64,000 nt of DNA from Macquaria australasica. Its lineage: Eukaryota; Chordata; Actinopteri; Centrarchiformes; Percichthyidae. The notes under the pieces are model-generated. The model searched no databases. It saw only the letters and a program-made list of their open reading frames with translations, and was not told where the DNA came from. Numbering within the stretch: the stretch's first letter is position 1; each line of letters opens with the position of its first letter. The translations under genes were made by a program, and so were the position numbers. Below are positions 53,176-64,000 of this stretch, in pieces. The DNA lies in assembly GCA_005408345.1 (NCBI GenBank), contig SEMN01000581.1:1-64000 (forward strand). The letters run 5' to 3'.

Positions 53176-55134
53176 TGACATGTTGTACTCTTAATAACCA
53201 TGCTATTAAAAAAAAAAAAAAGCAAAATAAAAACAAGAATAGTCGCTTCTGTCGCTTCATCTGCTTGGATGGATGGTACTATGTTTTTAATTGTGAATAT
53301 TAAAAACAGACAGAAAAAACAGACAGCTGACATAAACATCACCCCCTCACACATGCCCAACCTTTTTGACTGTGTTTGAATGTTTGATCATATGTGTCCT
53401 TATCGGTAACTCTCTGTAAGGTTCTGTCCTGTTTTTGTTGCCTTAATGTGCTTTACTTTGGCAGCTCATTAGTATTTTTAAAGGTATTTCTGATAACTAC
53501 TATGCAGATAGTCTGGGGCATGGTAATTGGGGGGGTAACTACCCAGGGCCCCAACATGGAGAGAGCTCTCAGGAAGCCTCTTCAAGGAAGAAGTAAGATT
53601 GTCTTTATCTATAATTTTAAAATTTGATGGTTTTGGCATCATGAGTATGCTATTATTGTTATCCGCTAACACCTGGCAAGCGTCAATGTCAAGCGTTTGA
53701 CAGAAAGAAGCTAAGAAGCTGAACAAATGTGCCGTCTAAAGGTGGAAAAGATAAGTGTGTGTGTGTGTATGTATTTGACCATCTACAAAGGTTAAAACCA
53801 CAATTTAAATGGTGTCTGTGACCATCTTCCAAAGGGACGACCTCTAATGGCATCCTGACATGAAACAGACAATCATCAAAGTCTCAAGTTAACACATCTC
53901 TCACACACACACACACAAGGCCCTCAGCTTTGCCCTCTTAAAGAGGCTTTTCTCTTTTTAATCATGACATCTCTCCCAAGATAACTGAGCCCATATTTAA
54001 GTCTGCTGTTCACTTCCGACACACACAAGTATGTGCACACTCCCACACACATACATTTAATGTGTTTTGTTCATTTCCTCTCCCACACAGATTGCACAGA
54101 TTTACAAAATGGAGTTTTAAACCTGATGATCATTTCTACTTTGTAACATGCACACACTCTCATGCTGCGACAGTGAGAGTGGGCCCTGACACAACACATT
54201 TGAAATAAATCATTCAGTGTCAACAATCAAAGTTATATTCACGTATTATTAATACATTTTCTCACTTAGTTCCTCCTTTCCTCCACCAGTAAGGCTTGAT
54301 TTATTTTGTTTTCCTATGTTGGCAGTCCATAGAAATGATTGGATGTTGACCACTGTTGGACGTTTAGCATGTAAAGTTAACATATGAGCATTGTGTTCAT
54401 GACGTGGCCAATGTGTCAACTGACAACGCTGAATTAAAGGCTAAATGTAGCTTGTGTTATGATTTGACTTACAGTCTATAAGGCCTTAACAGCATGTAAG
54501 TAAATATCTTTTTACACATAAGGTTACAATTACCCCAAAATACAATGTGATTTCAGCAGCAGTACTTCATGCTTGAGAAGCCTACAGCATAGAGTTACAG
54601 TGATATGTGGAATGATTTAGCTATTACCTAACAGGATGGCAATGTAGCAAAATTCTATCCAATGTGCAAGCTTTTTCATAGTCAACAAAACAAGGCCTGG
54701 TTTACTTGTAATTGGGTACAGTGAAGATAACCAAACCAAAATTAAAACCATAAAATTGCAATAAAGTTCAATTTTCATGCAGGCTTATGTAGCGACGACT
54801 TTGATATATATAAATGTCAGAAAAGTGACAGATAGATATATGTAAATACATGTAATATTTATGTATTCATTTATTTTCCTTATTAGAAGTGGAGAATCAG
54901 AACACATTCCTATTCGGAAAGAAGTGGCTAATTACTGCCTCCCTGCACCATTACATCATTAAAACATGAAAATCATTAAACTCCTATTCCCCATGCTTTA
55001 TTGATTTACCCATAATTATACAGGAGTTCAGACCAGTATTAAGTTTAAACAGGCTATGTCCAATAATGATTGTTTTAAATGAAATAAAAATGGACTGCAC
55101 CACAAAGCTTTTTGCTTTTTAACATCTGATTGGA
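53176..55134. other. Non-coding, unassigned
   Basis: A-run at about 53,206-53,221, a GT run at about 53,756-53,768 and a CA run at about 53,904-53,919. ORFs are short and overlap. No gene recognised. Confidence 0.5.
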
Positions 55135-55650
55135 GCAAAGTATAAAGCAAAATTTTTACACTCACACTATTATTTATTGATATGTTTGTTTATTTTTTAC
55201 TTGTTTGATAACCCTTTTCTATATTTTGTTAGTCCAATTGTGACTACTGTCTTAAATATTATTTTGCCAAATTATATAAAAACTTTATTTTCATACCAAA
55301 GTCTAAACTGTAAAACAAATATGCCAGTTATATTTGTACTGCAAGCCTTGATACGTATAGGCAATGTAATATTGTAGCCTTGCTCATTAATGCAAAGTAT
55401 AAAGCAAAATTTTTACACTCACACTATTATTTATTGATATGTTTGTTTATTTTTTACTTGTTTGATAACCCTTTTCTATATTTTGTTAGTCCAATTGTGA
55501 CTACTGTCTTAAATATTATTTTGCCAAATTATATAAAAACTTTATTTTCATACCAAAGTCTAAACTGTAAAACAAATATGCCAGATATATTTGTACTGCA
55601 AGCCTTGATACGTATAGGCAATGTAATATTGTAGCCTTGCTGATTAATGC
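55135..55650. repeat. Near-perfect 257-bp tandem duplication
   Basis: 55135-55391 is repeated at 55392-55650 with only about three base differences (e.g. ccagttata/ccagatata, gctcatta/gctgatta). The unit is very AT-rich; a 66-codon hydrophobic ORF recurs in both copies but opens on weak context and shows no family. The duplication must be recent, or may be an assembly artefact. Confidence 0.95.
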
Positions 55651-56694
55651 AGAAGATTTATGCAGAAGTCAATTATATGCCATCAAACAAGTGGAAACTA
55701 TCACAACAGCTAGAGGCATCTTTGCTCTGTTAATGATTCCATAATTGACACTTTGAGGAAAAGAAAAACTATGTCTGCACCATGAATGCAGCAATAACAG
55801 CAATAAATAGCATTTTCTGTCCCCCATCTGTCTTGTGCAACCAAAAGATTAGGAGTAATAAGGTGTTGATGATTTCCTAAAGTTTGCCAAAGGAGCATCA
55901 GGCATGTCTGAAGAGATGGCAGGTGTTTTCATAATGTGGCATATTGCATTTTCCTGTGTGTTAGGTTTAGACTACTTCAACTGTTTGCTCACACAATATT
56001 ATCCTTCTTTTCAGAAATACCAGATATTAGAAAACAGTGGTGTCATCCACTTCTGATATGATGGATATGCTCACTTTTCAAATTTAAAGTTAAATGAATT
56101 TAAAGATAAACAAAAGAATATCAACACAAAACACATGCAGCTTGAGTTAAACCAAATCATCCTTCATAAAGTTTTATCTCTCAGACTCTGGGCATTACCT
56201 AACCACGAGGACCCTCTACACTCTCTCTAAGTGTCTGAAAGAAAACATTTTCCAATTATAATCTGAAAAGCAGAGGACAGCATAGAATAAATCAGATGCC
56301 ATTAATCAGCTGTTGATTGCCATGTTTTGGTTTCTCCACCCACATTACTTCATTGCCATTATCAAGGTGCAAATTTCTCTGGACTGAATGGCAATATCAC
56401 TGCACCATTTGTTTTAATAAAAGCATTAGGTAACTGTCAGGAAACTTCTTATGGTTTATTAATTTTCCATCAGTTAGTCACTTAAATTTGTTTTTATATT
56501 TACTCTGTAAGTCTGGGGAGAGCACAACTGCCAATGGGCAAGGGGTGACACATTCCCTCCAATGTACAAACTAGGGAATTTTGCCCCACCTCCCCCATGC
56601 CTCTGTTTATGCCTCTGCCTCAAGGCCACACATAGTTAGTGGTTATATAAACAGGAGTTAAGGTAAATATAGGAAAACAAGACTAAAAGTCCAC
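55651..56694. other. Non-coding, unassigned
   Basis: No gene, RNA or repeat boundary recognised. Confidence 0.5.
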
Positions 56695-56830
56695 AGCCAT
56701 GCTAGCAGCTCTGTGAGGCTGTACTTAGGCACAGCACTGCGTTGAGCTAAATGCTAACGTCAGCATGCTAACGTGTTGTTTAGCAGGTATAATGTTTACC
56801 ATGTTCATCTTATTGTTGCTTTCAAAGCAA
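56695..56830 (+). repeat. Dispersed GCTAAC-rich fish repeat fragment
   Basis: 'gccatgctagcagctctgtgaggctgtacttaggcacagcact', 'gagctaaatgctaacgtcagcatgctaac' and 'tttagcaggtataatgtttaccatgttc' are the family parts seen, inverted, at 59.5-59.67 kb. Confidence 0.75.
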
Positions 56831-56863
56831 TCTTTAAAATCCATTCTTTAACATTAGCTAGAT

Positions 56864-57299
56864 CAGCCATTCTCAACCAATGGGCGGTGGCCCACTGGTG
56901 GGCCTCAGAGCGCCATCTGGCAAATGGTTAGATTATTTTTTTTACTTTTTTTTGGTAATTTACAAAGCTAGTTATTTTTATATCTAAATGTACTCAAGAA
57001 TTCACATAAATAAAAAACGTCAAATCAAAATGCATAATTTCAATGACCAGTTACGTTTGAATATCGCCACACCAATCACGACACATCATCAGGTAGAGGC
57101 AAACGTGTTTTGTTAGCTAGCTAACGTTTCCTCAGATTCAGGCGCAAATCTGACGCTAAAACCATCGAAGCTCCAGAGACACTTAAACACAAAGCACCCG
57201 GATGTTGTGTTTTTTTCTCATTTATTTGGGGAGGTGGTCCTCAGAAATCTTTTAACAATCATAATTGGGCCTTAAGTTACAAAAGGTTGAGAACCCCTG
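56864..57299 (+). mobile_element. Non-autonomous hAT element
   Basis: A 436-bp element with ends CAGCCATTCTCAACC and, inverted, CAGGGGTTCTCAACC. These are the CAGTGGTTCTCAACC-type termini of Charlie-like hAT transposons. The 8-bp flanks AGCTAGAT and GACTACAT agree at 5 of 8 positions, a decayed hAT duplication. A BED zinc-finger remnant is inside. Confidence 0.85.
57132..57203 (+). pseudogene. BED zinc-finger remnant of a hAT transposase
   Basis: One frame reads S-D-S-G-A-N-L-T-L-K-P-S-K-L-Q-R-H-L-N-T, then K-H-P-D. The K-P-S-K-L-x-R-H-L-x-T-K-H-P pattern is the C-terminal half of a BED finger, with both His ligands present. The Cys half is missing. Confidence 0.75.
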
Positions 57300-59024
57300 G
57301 ACTACATCATGTTATCCCTTTGTATAACAAACTCTCTCCTCCTCCTTACTGCAGACACTATTTCACTATTTGTTGTCTTGTTAATTAGCTGCTTTGACAG
57401 AGATGATGGAAAGCTTTTAGAAACACAGTTAATTGCTCCAGTGCTCCCAGCTCCGAGACGCAATCTGTTCCCTTCAACACAGAGCGACATGTGATTTTAC
57501 CAACTGAATCTGTCAGGCTACTAATACTGTATATAATATGTAAAAGTACAAATCATTTCTTTTAATAGGCTTTCCTCGGTTCTTGTTTAACAGTACACAA
57601 CAGTGTGATCAGTAACTGAGACTGAGGCCCTTAACTGAATCAGATGTGATGTAGTAGCAAGCTGAGAGTGAGTATTGATATATTGTATTGGTTTGGTTGT
57701 AGGGGAGGTGTCATGGGTCTCATTCACTCACATGTTTATGATGGATTGATACCCCCTACTTTCATTTACCTACCCACCCACAAGGATACTGTACACACAT
57801 ACAACAGTTTTAATAATGTACGATCAGATTAGATAACTTTTAAAAGGAAAACACCCCTAATCTGTGTAATTAAAGCATGTTGCGCACTTTTAAGGTATTC
57901 TTTGACCTGTTGTGACTCAGTGTTAGTGCATTTGGGTCCTCAATTGTATTGCCTCGTGCACACACCCGTGACAAATTGTGTGGGAAAATGCTCTTGAAAC
58001 TGTATTTATTTTGAACTGTAAAACTGCACTCACGTAGTCTCGTTTCTGAGATGCAAACCACTTTTTAAAGGAGAAGAAGAAAAATCCCAACAAAACAATA
58101 GGGTTTTAACTAAAATATATCTTACAATGTTGAGAATCACGAGCAATATCAATACAAATGCTTTGAGAAAAAGGTTATCAATCATTTTGTGTGTGGTCCG
58201 CTGTTTACGGTGATTATACCATGGTTTTGTGATTTACTTCACAATGACATTGATCTCTAAAACCCTTCAAGGCACATTAATAAATAAAGAATCTTTTACA
58301 TGAATGTGAAAAAATCCTCTTATGTCAACAAGGTCACATTTGAATTGAGTCATGAATGGCAAGGCGTATGACTCATCTATCAACTGAAAATAAAAACATG
58401 TTTTTATTTTTGAATTACCAGGTTTCCATGATGGCAGCATCCTGCTAATTATTTAGTGAGCAGATGAAAATTATATAGAGATGTACCCTTTCAGTGTTTA
58501 TCTGCAGCAACATGAAGCTGATGACTTGTGACACCACAGCCTAAGTCTTCATCATTGGCTCTAATGAAGCTGTTCATTCAACATCAGGCCCTATCAGCTT
58601 TATGTTGGTGGGTTAAATACTGAGCACATTACCCAGAACTGTGGCTGAGGAGGGAAATAATTACAGGGCTTTATTAGAAAGAAACATAACAGAAGTAAAT
58701 TATGTTGTGACTGACCACTGTATTGTGAGTTGCGTCAGAGTTCATTGGATTTTTCTCAAATGCAACACTCGTCCAATAAATAAATCGCAATGTCGGTAGT
58801 CATTGCATGTTGATCAGTGGAGAACCCAGCACCCAGTTACCTGTATGTGTATGCATTTGCTTTAGTGTAAGTCCAGGTCAGTATGCTGGTTGTGGTAAAG
58901 GGATCAAAACTACTCGGGGAGTGAGGAAGGGCTCCTTTTTCCCTCAGGCTGGATTCATTCTCTGGAGACCCTAACATACTGACTGACAGGTGTACAATAA
59001 ATACCTTTCATAAATTTTGCAATG
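57300..59024. other. Non-coding, unassigned
   Basis: No gene or element recognised; ORFs of 60-63 codons have no domain. Confidence 0.5.
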
Positions 59025-59670
59025 TCAGTATGTCCACCACTTTGATCCAGACCAAAATACCTAGATAAATATTTAATGAATTGAATGAAATCTTGGTCCC
59101 CAGAGGATGAATCTTAATGACTTTGATGGTTCTCTGGATTTTCATCTGCCACCAGCAGCAGGTTGCCATTTTTGGTTCACAGAAGAATGTGACAACTATT
59201 TGACGGATTGCCATGACATTTGGTACATTCATGTTTGCCACAGGGTGAATTGTAATTTTTCATCTAGGTCCATCACCAGGTAAACAAAATTAAGAGTCTA
59301 CAGCCCAGCTCGTGGCTCTGTGAGGCTGAAATGGTAATTGTAGATAGACCAAAGTATTGGTCAAATTGAGATGTATGAATGTCTGTACAAAATTCAATGG
59401 CAATCCAATAGTTGTTGAGATATTTCAGTCTGGACCAAAGTGCTGGACATTTTGGCTTATGACCAAATTCCTGCAAAAACTAATGACATTCCCATCAGCC
59501 TCACCTGTACTTTGTCTTTCATGCCAGTTAGCAAATATTAGCATGCTAACACACTAAACTACAATGGTGAAAATGGTAAACATTACCTGCTAAACATCAG
59601 CATGTTAGCATACCAATGTTAGCATTTAGCTCAAAGCACTGCTGTGTTCAGTTGCAACCTCACCGTTCTC
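59025..59670 (-). repeat. Dispersed copy of the array sub-block family, long
   Basis: On the minus strand it starts with GCTAA-rich sequence and a 'cctcacagagccacgagctgggctgtag' equivalent. It then shows 'aatgtcattagtttttgcaggaattt', 'caactattgg', 'catgaatgtacc' and 'gtcattaagattcatcctctgggga'. It links the GCTAAC-rich segment and the 'attcatcctctggggacc' block of the 1-6 kb array in one element, so both belong to one family. Confidence 0.75.
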
Positions 59671-61068
59671 CCAGTGCTTAATCTATTTCCCTAGTGACAC
59701 TAATCCTTGCAATCTAATTGGAGACAGCCAATCAAAAATGACCAACTCAGATTCTCTGATTGGCTGAAATTGTGGCACACTGTGAGACACGCTTGGTCAG
59801 TTTGAGCGAGAGAGGTTGTTATTGTCTGCTTGTGTGGCTAACAGGAGGTACACAAACACATTTTTTGAGCACAGAATATATGTTTTTTGCTCAAATCAAA
59901 TTTTTGGTGCGATAATTTCTGTGCTCAAAATGTACCATTGGGCATTCGGAATCAAGCTAAATCGTTTGGGTACACAGGGGTCTGTGGGAGGAAACTGAAG
60001 GGGTCTTTGCTTTGCTGCTTGAACTACTGACTGTTATCTCAGTCTACACACATACATACACAGGCACACGATTCACAAGCTTGGTTTGCTTTCTGCCAAA
60101 TACAACTGATAGAAAACAGAAGTGGCAGAAAACGGTCTGTTTTCTTTACTGCTATGCTGATTTTGTCGCTAATAACTTCATTATTGTTCTGTTGTATTAA
60201 TATCTGACATGTTTCATAGTGTGAATGTGCTAGAATATCAGTTGATCCTCATTATTTTGACACATGACTGAATGAAACAGGTGACTGTCAAACAGCTACA
60301 ACATTTAATGATGGCTGAGGAGTGAAATCAAAAGACAAAACACTGAACTGAAAATGTACAGTATTTACTTTTATAGACAGACAGAGACAGAGGGAAAGAG
60401 AGGTAACAATGAACGATCTCAGTAGCATAATGTATCATCCTACCTGCAGCTGTTTTAACTGGAACAGACTAGAGAGACAGGAGGTTATATCAGAGATAAA
60501 CAACACTTAACACCCACACACTCACTTAAAGGTACAAAAATGTTGACTCGGAAACACACACCTCCACAAGAAAATACACAGTGCACATGCACACGCATAG
60601 AAATGCATAAACGAACACACAAACATATGAATAACTATAACTCTTTCCCACTCAAAAGCACATTGTTTTTTATCTTTCTGTATGTCTTTCCTGTATTCAC
60701 ACGTTAATATATGCGTACAGTACACAAACACACACTGATTGTTCTCTTGAAATTGTAGTTGCAGCCTGTTGGGTTACTTTGACCATTAAGTGTTGTTTAC
60801 ATGAAACAAGGGTCCGAGTTATTGTAATACCTTGTTAGTACCACAAACAAATGACATCACAGTTGAGATGAGTGGTGGCCTCCATCCAACACTAGTGGAA
60901 TTGTTATTCATCATATTTAAAAGAGGAAATTTTACTCATTAACTTTACTGCATGCATGCTTCATATGGAATTTTGATGCATTGGATTTAACTGCGGCATC
61001 TATGGAACGATGGGGAGAAAGTGTCTAATTTCTGGATGGAGATGCTGTTGCGTTGAATATTTCACATA
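59671..61068. other. Non-coding, unassigned
   Basis: No gene recognised. 'attggctg' and its complement 'cagccaat' flank about 59,730-59,766 as a short inverted repeat. Confidence 0.5.
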
Positions 61069-61139
61069 TAGCAGAGAACGTTTCGATCCATCGGCGTCTG
61101 GGTTATGGGCCCAGCACGCTTCCGCTGCGCCACCCTGCT
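61069..61139 (-). pseudogene. Initiator tRNA-Met(CAT) pseudogene
   Basis: Minus strand reads AGCAGGGTGGCGCAGCGGAA, then GCGTGCTGGGCCCATAACCC and AGACGCCGATGGATCGAAAC, close to vertebrate initiator tRNA-Met including the CAT anticodon and GGGCC/CCC-type stem. The T stem 3' side is damaged and one base is deleted (71 nt), so it probably is not functional. It is the best preserved of three iMet relics here. Confidence 0.8.
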
Positions 61140-61458
61140 AACACATAATCAAACTCCACAATCCGTGGTGTATGGAATAATCAGTAAGGTCAGGCAAGTA
61201 GCGTTGCAACAGGTGCTCCAGATTGGCTAATGCTCTTCTTGCATACAACTATTGGAAAATAACATGCCAAGTTTGTGTCTGAAGGTTTAACTTGTTATAA
61301 CAACTTGAGCGCTTTCATTCTGAAAATTCATTCATTTCATTCTATTTTACGCTCAGTTCAGAGATGACAAAATGAAGCAATAGCACCAGAGAAGTTAACC
61401 CCTCATCAGGCAGGTACAAGCACCTGTGTGTAGGAGCCTTGTCAAGTAGTCTAGCTAC

Positions 61459-61544
61459 TGACAACATTACGCGGGATACAAATCTGCAACCCCAGAGAGA
61501 CTGGAGCCTTAATCCTACACCTTAGACCACTCAACCACACTTCC
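61459..61544 (-). pseudogene. tRNA-Leu(AAG) pseudogene
   Basis: Minus strand begins GGAAGTGTGGTTGAGTGGTC and carries 'ggattaaggctccag', the tRNA-Leu(AAG) anticodon arm. The T arm and 3' acceptor (GATTTGTATCCCGCG...) are badly mutated with extra bases. Confidence 0.75.
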
Positions 61545-61676
61545 TGTAAGGAGGCTTTGATCAATGCTATGCTAACCGCTCTTTCATTTCCTTTGTAGTC
61601 TATAATCAAGAGTAGCCTATACCCATGACATTGATCAAAAATACTGCAAATGAGGAAGGAGAGTTGGCAAGTGGAT

Positions 61677-62607
61677 TTAACCCTCTGTAAACGGACCTCC
61701 AGCAGGCAGCCCCGACCTGGCCGCGGGAGGCATAATCCTGTTTAAAGTGATGTAAAATAAAAACCGTAATAGCCAGAGCATTCATTCTTTTTGCATCTGA
61801 AAGCTAAGACTTCTGTCTTTCGTTTCATCACATTGTACACTCGTATCGTGAGTTGATGATGTCATAACATCGCGTTACGTGCAGTACAAAACGTGGCTGA
61901 CTGGCTGCGGCAGGTCGTTGTTTTCATAATCCTCTTTAAAGTGATGTAAAATAAAAAACCGTAATAGAGCAGTCATTCTTTTTGCAGCTGAAAGCTAAGG
62001 CTTCTGTCTTTCGTGTCATCATGTACGCTCATGTCGCGGGTTGATGACATCATTAAGCTGCGTTATTTGCGGTGCAAAACATCGTGACAACGCAAGGTGG
62101 CACCATGGATGTCCATGGGTGGCACGGTTTTAATTTATGACACAGTATCAATAATTTTATCAGTCATTATGGTTTATTCACTTACACTGACTATTAGCTT
62201 AGGTTGTACTGATTTTAGGGATATGAAGCATTTTAAGATAATCTAGGAAATGACATCACAATAAGCAAAAATACCAATGTAGGCACTGGGGAAATATTTC
62301 TATTGCAGATGAGAAACGCCTTTGCACTCTGCTCATGCAAATTAGCATATCTCAAAAACTAAAAAATGTACATCGTTCAAATAATTTATAACATAAAAAA
62401 CATTTGTATTTTTTAAATATATGACACAATTTAAATATTTTTATCAATTATTATGATTTATTGACTTACATAACCTTTTAGCTGAGGTTGTACAGATTTT
62501 AGGGAGATGAAGCATTTGAAGATACTCCAAGAAATGACATCACTATAAGCAAAAATACCAATGTAGGCACTGGAGGACCAGTTCTATTGCAGAGTTCAAA
62601 GGGTTAA
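61677..62607. mobile_element. TTAA-flanked piggyBac-like element, copy 2, expanded
   Basis: A 923-bp relative (61681-62603) of the 35.9-kb element with the same CCCTCTGtAA.../...TTCAAAGGG ends and TTAA on both sides (61677-61680, 62604-62607). Inside, the segment 'taatcctctttaaagtgatgtaaaataaaaaccgtaat' with 'gctaaggcttctgtctttcg' is duplicated (about 61,730-61,880 and 61,927-62,070). 'acataaccttttagctgaggttgtac... aataccaatgtaggcact' is also duplicated (about 62,190-62,290 and 62,470-62,572). No coding found. Confidence 0.85.
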
Positions 62608-62828
62608 GGAGTTGTATTGAAAACCAAAGAGGCGTCAACACAAGCTATAAAAAAATAAGGATTTAGATGCTTGGGATGTAACTGTGGCATCAACAGCACA
62701 AAGGAGAGAAAAAGTCTTACTTAATTACCAATTCTGCCAATGGGTGCTAATTCATCCAAAATATTTCCACCTTGGTTATGGTTGGAGAAGTTGACAGCAT
62801 GGTGCTTTGAGGTAGAAAAACTTGCACT

Positions 62829-62900
62829 TAGCAGGGGATGGTTTCAATCCATCAGCCTCGGGGTTATGGGTCCAGCACGCTTCAGCTGGGCCACTTGAGC
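62829..62900 (-). pseudogene. Initiator tRNA-Met pseudogene
   Basis: Anticodon loop CCCATAA and 'gcgtgctggacccataacccc' are retained, but D-arm and acceptor positions are changed (GCTCAAGTGGCCCAGCTGAA) and the anticodon stem is mismatched. Confidence 0.75.
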
Positions 62901-63270
62901 TCCCATTTTGGCAATTGCATCCAGAATCCATGGTTTACACAAACAACAAATTGTCAGGAAGGACATTGAAAGGACACGCTAACTGAAATGGAGCTGCAAA
63001 AGGAGGAACAGATTGGGAAATGCTCCTCTGGGAAACAATGCACCACAGTGGAAGTTGTCATAAATACTTTCGGGCGCTTTCATTCTAAAAATGTAGTTGC
63101 AGTAGCATTGAGGAGTACAATAATAACTGTTTTTTAATTCACAGATTACTAAATGAAGCAAGTACCTGAGCCCTTTATTAGATCTGACCAGACCCTCTGC
63201 CTGCTAAAACTTCTAAAATATCATGCCGTAACAGCGGAATAGCCCAATAGTAAGTCAGTAGAGATAAAGA

Positions 63271-63310
63271 TGGCAGTGTTGGGATTAAAACCCACTTTGA
63301 TTACTAGTCT
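63271..63310 (-). pseudogene. Possible tRNA-Leu 3' end remnant
   Basis: The plus strand 'tggcagtgttgggattaaaaccca' resembles the complement of a tRNA-Leu T arm and acceptor 3' end; the rest cannot be aligned. Confidence 0.3.
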
Positions 63311-63564
63311 TTTCCAGATAAAAAGGCTATGTATACTGAACCTCTGGTGCCAGTGTTTGCAAATCATGATTAATCAGTTGGCCTTTAGTCATCACTGTTT
63401 TCCCTTACAAGATCATTCATGAAGACACTCATCTTTTGGTGATCCAGTTTGCACACAGGATTAGTAATCCAATTGTACATGAAATCCTCTAATTAGGAGC
63501 AGGGGCTGTGTGTATAAGGCTTTCCTAGCCATTGTATTGACAGCATTTCCTAAGCAGTGTAAGA

Positions 63565-63646
63565 TGACAGCAATGGGATTTGAACCCACACCTCCTGAGG
63601 GACTAAAGCCCTAACCCAGTGCCCTAGACCACTCGGCCACACTACC
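63565..63646 (-). pseudogene. tRNA-Leu-type relic with AGG anticodon
   Basis: An 82-nt tRNA-Leu-shaped sequence: GGTAGTGTGGCCGAGTGGTC, variable arm, T arm GTGGG-TTCAAAT-CCCAT, discriminator A. The anticodon loop is TTAGGGC where tRNA-Leu(AAG) has TTAAGGC, giving AGG, a proline anticodon. The anticodon stem CTGGG/TTTAG and acceptor GGTAGTG/TGCTGTC contain several G-U pairs but no clear mismatches. Probably a pseudogene, but the fold could still form. Confidence 0.7.
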
Positions 63647-63876
63647 TCTACCTTTGCCTTAATCTCTACAACTCTCACAGCACTGTCAAATTCTTGAAAA
63701 ATGAACAAGAATAGCCCAATCAAGACAATGACCAAAACATTTTTTTTTTATTGTAAACTGAACAACACAAATTATCCTGTAAAAAAGGAAAAACCATGCA
63801 TCAGCTGCATGGGTTATCCACAGCATGAAAGAAGACGCTGACAGCATGGAACTTTTCGGGTAGAAAAACAAACACT

Positions 63877-63945
63877 TAACAAAGGATGGTTTTGATTCAT
63901 GGAGCTGTGGGTTAGGGGCCCAGCATGCTTCCACTGCTCCTAAAG
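63877..63945 (-). pseudogene. Initiator tRNA-Met relic
   Basis: The plus strand 'aaaggatggttttgattcatgg... gtgggttaggggcccagcatgcttcc' is the complement of a degraded initiator tRNA-Met. The anticodon position reads CCT instead of CAT. The 5' acceptor is lost. Confidence 0.7.
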
Positions 63946-64000
63946 GCCTGACCAGGGGCTTGCAACCACAATGTGGGGTTTGCAAAACAGAATATTTATC

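Larger units (their letters stand above)
62608..64000. repeat. Decayed iMet/Leu tRNA cassettes
   Basis: Flanks of the iMet relics are alike: 'gacagcatgg... gggtagaaaaac' precedes those at 62,829 and 63,877. 'gcgctttcattct(g/a)aaaa... aaatgaagcaa' lies between iMet and Leu both at 61.31-61.38 kb and at 63.07-63.15 kb. The window therefore holds two to three copies of an iMet-Leu cassette. The first cassette (from about 61,000) is split from the rest by the TTAA element. Confidence 0.65.

Noticed and set aside
55177..55634. Duplicated 66-84 codon hydrophobic ORFs as a membrane protein gene pair
   Set aside because: The DNA is a recent AT-rich tandem duplication; TTT/ATT-rich sequence yields hydrophobic residues by composition alone.

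Overview
This looks like a non-coding stretch of a teleost fish nuclear genome, most likely a percomorph. By eye it is AT-rich. It is full of CA/GT microsatellites and DNA-transposon relics, carries Pol III tRNA genes of vertebrate type, and contains dispersed repeats whose style (runs of GCTAAC/GTTAGC, 'gggaccatgaatttc' blocks) I know from fish introns and intergenic DNA. No intact protein-coding host gene could be recognised in 64 kb. The protein-like stretches are transposon pseudogenes and one decayed coiled-coil gene. The window may be intergenic or part of a very large intron.

Layout. (1) 1-5752 is a tandem array of a ~1,675-bp unit, 3.4 copies visible and cut by the left edge. Each full unit carries a tRNA-Gly(GCC) gene plus a degenerate tRNA-Gly-like half; diverged relatives of the unit run on to about 6.36 kb. 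(2) 6.4-22.7 kb holds scattered repeats: a 654-bp MITE at 9.8 kb, a Harbinger-like relic with a MADF-domain remnant at 12 kb, a hairpin at 17.2 kb and a solo-LTR-like block near 20.2-20.9 kb. (3) 22.7-24.5 kb is a nested insertion: a mariner/Tc1 element with DD37E spacing lies inside a TTAA-flanked MITE. (4) 26.4-29.2, 38.6-43.1 and 47.4-48.5 kb hold repeated cassettes of divergently oriented tRNA-Ser(GCT) and tRNA-Ala(AGC), some apparently intact and some decayed. Two of the cassettes were interrupted by transposons whose target-site duplications can be read directly. The 47.4-kb cassette is an inverted copy of the 41-kb one. (5) 49.9-50.6 kb joins a broken THAP zinc-finger exon to a convergent exon resembling the N-terminal region of YqaJ-associated transposon proteins. 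(6) 51.5-52.8 kb is a decayed coiled-coil gene built of ~63-residue repeats and broken by frameshifts and a SINE-like insertion. (7) 55.1-55.65 kb is a near-perfect 257-bp tandem duplication; 56.9-57.3 kb is a hAT relic with a BED-finger remnant. (8) 61-64 kb is a second, badly decayed tRNA cluster alternating initiator-Met and Leu relics, interrupted by a TTAA-flanked element that also occurs at 35.9 kb.

The recurring theme is tRNA genes copied as parts of larger repeat units (Gly in a tandem array, Ser/Ala in divergent cassettes, iMet/Leu in relic cassettes), with successive transposons landing in them. Functional status of each tRNA is inferred from cloverleaf integrity only. Family names for fish repeats come from memory and need a repeat-library comparison.
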